In this document: piece by piece, positions 20,061-22,546 of the stretch
How the letters are laid out: every line of letters begins with the position of its first letter
Numbering within the stretch: position 1 is the stretch's first letter
Translations under genes and position numbers: made by a program
The notes under the pieces: model-generated
Database searches by the model: none
Told to the model about the DNA's origin: nothing
The model's input: the letters and a program-made list of their open reading frames with translations, nothing else
Assembly (NCBI GenBank): GCA_032718475.1
Contig: JAUCBJ010003470.1
Span: 1 to 22,546 of the forward strand
Direction: 5' to 3'
DNA length: 22,546 bases
Source: Nemertoderma westbladi
Taxonomy: Eukaryota > Xenacoelomorpha > Nemertodermatida > Nemertodermatidae

Positions 20061-21640
20061 GGCCAGGTCCACTAATCGCTACGTGAAAAGTCCAGTAGTA
20101 TGCCGTCTACCGGATCCTAGTAACGATGTATCTTACCGTAAGATCTAGTAGTGTATACGGGCTCGTACAGTATCTGACAACAAATCCCAGTCCAGGGTGT
20201 CTAAATAAACAGATACAAATACGCGAACAACTACTGGCGAGGAACAGAGCCTGGTGTCTATTCTAAGTACGTGAGCGAGTCAAATGCCTACGAACTAGAC
20301 AAAAGGATGCCTGTCCTCTAACCGGTGAGGCAGATGTACAGTCTACGGTGACAGACCAAACTCACGAGGAAACAATCCCCGCGCAGCGAATCCTAACTAT
20401 CGCTAACGGACCTAAATACCGTAACTTGCCGCGGTGTGATTTATATGGTTTATATACGAGCTAGTGGATTAACAGACTAGCGTAACAATACTGACCTGTA
20501 CTAAATCAGTCTAAAGGGGGTCGTGCCTAATGTAACAATACTGCTGCTCAGACAAACAACAGTCTAATAAGTAAATACTCCTTCTTGCCGTAACTAAATA
20601 TCAGATCCTAAATTTACAAACTACGAATAGTAAATTACAAAATAGATTCTGCCTGAAAGTAACCTAAAGTAAGCTACAACTAGTAGAGCTCTAAGGGTAC
20701 ATATGTTTTAGGGCGTGTGTGTGTGGGTGTGTTACAAATAAAACAATTTTGGTGTACTCCATTGTACTAGGTTTTAGTGATTTTCTGACCGAAACAATAC
20801 CGTGCGCTAGCTACGAAAATAAGCTAGTCGCGCTCTGTAGAACTTTATACTTACAAATGACATCAAAGCTCTCTCCTTCCTATCCACAACTCAACCGGGC
20901 AATTACGGTGTTAGTAACTACACCCGTGATCGGCACAAATACCAGATTCTGGTTGTAAGATAAGAAATAGGGGTTAATTGCTACCGTACTTTAGCTGATC
21001 TGGTATACAAATTTGATTCTAGAATTTTGTTGCCGCGGTGGTTAGCAGCAATACCTATCAGTACGTGGCAAGGCGCGGTAGGATATTAATAAACCTCCCT
21101 AGGCCAAGCGAGTGCCGGTAGCAGAAATACTCCTTGCCTGATCAAATAACTCGGGTTCAGGCAGGGGGGGGGGGGGGGGGGGGTACTAATGTATAAACTA
21201 CAAAGCAAACCGGTACCGAACTGTCAGTATTGCGAATCACTAAATTATGGAACATATGCTGTCTGTACCTAATATGTACTTGCGTACTGACGAACGGCAA
21301 TAGTTCACACCTGTAGGGAATACAGGTTAATCCGGGGACTTGTAGTACTGGTTCCTGTCTGAATCTTAGCTATTTGATCCTAAATTTTGCGGCGTCCCAG
21401 GACGGCGTCACGCTTACCCTGATCTATAGGTCTTACGGCGGGCAAGGGCGTCAAACAAAGTCTTACCTTCCTCTGAGTCGGGCGCTGCATAGCAAAGGTG
21501 GAGTATTTCGAAGGGGCGAAGGGGGTGCGCGGGCTAATCTAATGTGGGCGCTAGCGTGTTGTGGACATCTTCCCTGCGTTGCTGACGGCCTAACGGTCTA
21601 GGCTGCCATCTTCCAAATGCTTGGCTGTCCCAGTGGTGGG
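20061..21640. other. Intergenic DNA, no gene seen
   Basis: About 1.6 kb without a recognisable coding region; the frames at 20719-20958 and 21374-21601 match no family I know. It contains a GT-rich stretch near 20713-20732 and a pure G run at 21164-21183. Confidence 0.5.
21164..21183 (+). repeat. Homopolymer run of 20 G
   Basis: Uninterrupted poly(G) after GTTCAGGCA. Length is likely polymorphic and is also prone to sequencing error. Confidence 0.85.
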
Positions 21641-21731
21641 CAAAGAGAAATATACATGTTCAAAGTTTGCAGTATATTTATGTAATTTACAAAAGATTTA
21701 TTTACCAAATTTACATAATTCTCAGAAGGGT

Positions 21732-21813
21732 GATAACTAAAATGTTATCCTAATGATACTAAGAGTATGTGTGATAACTAGGAGATAAGAATGATAACAT
21801 AATGATGTGATAA
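21732..21813. promoter_or_regulatory. Cluster of GATA-type motifs
   Basis: GATAAC occurs at 21732, 21773, 21793 and 21808, GATAAG at 21784, and the reverse form GTTATCC at 21744. All fit the WGATAR core of GATA factors or nearly so: six in 82 bp. They lie just downstream of the minus-strand TATA box. They could equally be a degenerate local repeat. Confidence 0.35.
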
Positions 21814-21831
21814 CCGAAGGCAAACCGGCCC

Positions 21832-21966
21832 TTATATAGCAAATCTGGGACATAGAATCCGCTAGAACCTTCCAGAGCATTCCATGGCCTCACATTGGAG
21901 CAATAAGATGTTCTATGCCCTATGATTGGCCCAACTCATCGTTCCATGTTGTATGCACCTCATTGG
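21832..21966 (-). promoter_or_regulatory. Heat-shock-type promoter: three CCAAT boxes, HSE, TATA
   Basis: Read on the minus strand, in order: CCAAT at 21962-21966 (GCCAATG), 21925-21929 (GGCCAATCAT) and 21894-21898, spaced 37 and 31 bp; then the HSE at 21865-21882; then GCTATATAAGGGCC with the TATA box at about 21832-21840. Order and spacing match classic heat-shock promoters, and CCAAT spacing near 32 bp suits NF-Y. Initiation would be near 21805, reading toward lower coordinates. No heat-shock protein gene follows in the window. Confidence 0.5.
21855..21882. promoter_or_regulatory. Heat-shock element
   Basis: Five-bp modules in strict phase: GAA 21855, (CGC 21860), GAA 21865, TTC 21870, GAG 21875, TTC 21880. 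Three consecutive modules are perfect or one base off and a further GAA is in register. This satisfies the alternating nGAAnnTTCn rule for HSF trimers. Confidence 0.55.
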
Positions 21967-22012
21967 CTTATCTAATTGAATCAAGGCGAAAATAAATAGC
22001 CCAAAAATGCAA

Positions 22013-22086
22013 ATTTCCCGACCGGGATTCGAACTCGTAACCTATTGTAATGTAACCAACGCCTTAACCATCTGACCACTGCGCCA
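22013..22086 (-). repeat. tRNA-like block (SINE head or pseudo-tRNA)
   Basis: On the minus strand, the A box TGGCGCAGTGG (22076-22086) is a perfect match to TGGCNNAGTGG. The B box AGTTCGAATCC (22025-22035) differs by one base from GGTTCGANTCC. The A-to-B spacing is tRNA-like. The T stem has two mismatches and no acceptor stem forms, so this is not a working tRNA. It is most likely the tRNA-derived head of a SINE or a tRNA relic. Confidence 0.55.
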
Positions 22087-22347
22087 ATAGAGTTACCTAT
22101 GGGTTTATGTGTACCAATATGAATAGGCATATTACATTACTGTAATTTAATCAAAATGCGTCGGATTTTAGAAAGTTTTTACGTTAAGCTACAAATGCTA
22201 CCTTATAGTGAAATAATCCATCACTACGTTTATGATATAATATACTTTTAACTCGGGATAGGCCCGGACCTATATTAGCAGATTCACCCAATGCACATAA
22301 CTAGTAATTTTTATAATGAATATTAAATAAATAGTAATGCAGAGGGG
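22087..22347. other. AT-rich DNA, nothing recognised
   Basis: No gene or repeat structure seen in this 260-bp stretch. Confidence 0.4.
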
Positions 22348-22395
22348 CAACTGGCAGGTATCTATAGCATTGCTAGTGGCGATACCTGCCAGTTG
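22348..22395. repeat. Perfect 15-bp hairpin
   Basis: CAACTGGCAGGTATC (22348-22362) is exactly inverted at 22381-22395 (GATACCTGCCAGTTG), with an 18-nt loop that itself contains TAGCATTGCTA. It is followed directly by the G-rich tract. It could be a small-RNA precursor, a structured RNA or a transposon relic. Confidence 0.6.
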
Positions 22396-22490
22396 GGGGA
22401 GGGGGGAAAGAAGGGCTGTGGATAAGAGGATTGGGTGGGTGGGTAGGGTAGATGAGGGGAGGGGAGGGGGGGGGGGGTGGGTGGGGGGGG
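22394..22490 (+). repeat. G-rich tract with G-quadruplex potential
   Basis: About 97 bp with many runs of three to twelve G (GGGTGGGTGGGTAGGG, GGGGAGGGGAGGGGG and longer). It fits the four-runs G-quadruplex pattern several times over on the plus strand. The apparent proline/threonine-rich minus-strand frame is a by-product. Confidence 0.75.
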
Positions 22491-22546
22491 TTCTGTACAC
22501 TGAATGTCGTATTTTAAGTTTATTTTTAATTGTATTTCTAGCTACA

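Noticed and set aside
19175-20075. Repeat-protein genes of 274 and 288 codons on opposite strands
   Set aside because: Both frames are open only because the 24-bp unit is a multiple of three without a stop; neither begins with ATG.
22013-22086. Functional tRNA gene
   Set aside because: No acceptor stem pairs, the T stem has two mismatches, and the anticodon loop has an unusual T after the presumed anticodon.
22270-22500. Proline-rich minus-strand protein of 76 codons
   Set aside because: The proline and threonine run is simply the complement of the G-rich tract, and the rest matches nothing.

Overview
This is eukaryotic, almost certainly animal, repeat-dominated DNA. The evidence is an AT-rich background, a full-length animal-type UDP-glucose 6-dehydrogenase reading frame with an AATAAA signal just after its stop, a degraded CR1/L2-like non-LTR retrotransposon, a Pol III tRNA-like block and an HSF/CCAAT/TATA promoter-like block. 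The central tandem repeats of about 150 bp inside Helitron-like elements resemble the Pearl/HINE elements described in bivalves and other marine invertebrates. I cannot name the species, and the phylum guess is weak.

Positions 1-14796 are one structure: nine copies of a non-autonomous Helitron-like (Helitron2/Helentron-type) element of about 1.27 kb. Each starts with TCCACGAAGCTAAGG and ends, 8 nt after a 20-bp palindromic hairpin, in CTTTCTAG, CTTTCTCG or CTTTCTGG. The 5' arm CCACGAAGCTAAGGAAAA is inverted near the 3' end (asymmetric terminal inverted repeat). The copies are not a plain tandem array. The short spacers are consecutive pieces of one more copy, so a single host element was split again and again by its own relatives. 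One copy (3112-4379) sits inside another (2558-5096). Several junctions can be rejoined exactly, showing insertion before a T (A^T or T^T) with no target duplication. Inside every element are about seven near-palindromes of the type GTTWCCATGGNAAC, spaced about 145-161 bp. They match the animal RFX-factor X-box consensus. Two successive sets of three form a 455-bp higher-order repeat.

One of these elements is split by a 2.9-kb non-autonomous DNA transposon (10105-13031). It has 10-bp terminal inverted repeats (CCCTGCAAAC), many TTAACGTTAA-like motifs, and short tandem repeats near both ends (90-bp and 62-bp periods).

From 14797 to about 16120 lie a 5'-truncated, frameshifted non-LTR reverse-transcriptase relic with its 3' UTR and TCTA tail, then the tail of a second retroelement, (ACTTCA)3. 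Positions 16437-17927 hold the only convincing protein gene, an intronless and intact UGDH. It is visibly richer in G+C than its surroundings. UGDH makes UDP-glucuronate for glycosaminoglycans and glucuronides.

The right-hand third has no recognisable gene. It holds a 24-bp minisatellite of about 34 copies (19250-20060), a 20-G run, and a minus-strand promoter-like block with three CCAAT boxes, an in-phase heat-shock element and a TATA box (21832-21966). A tRNA-like A/B-box pair lies just upstream of that promoter on the same strand. A perfect 15-bp hairpin and a long G-rich tract close the window. The heat-shock-like promoter points toward the minisatellite, which raises the untested idea of a stress-induced repeat-containing noncoding transcript.
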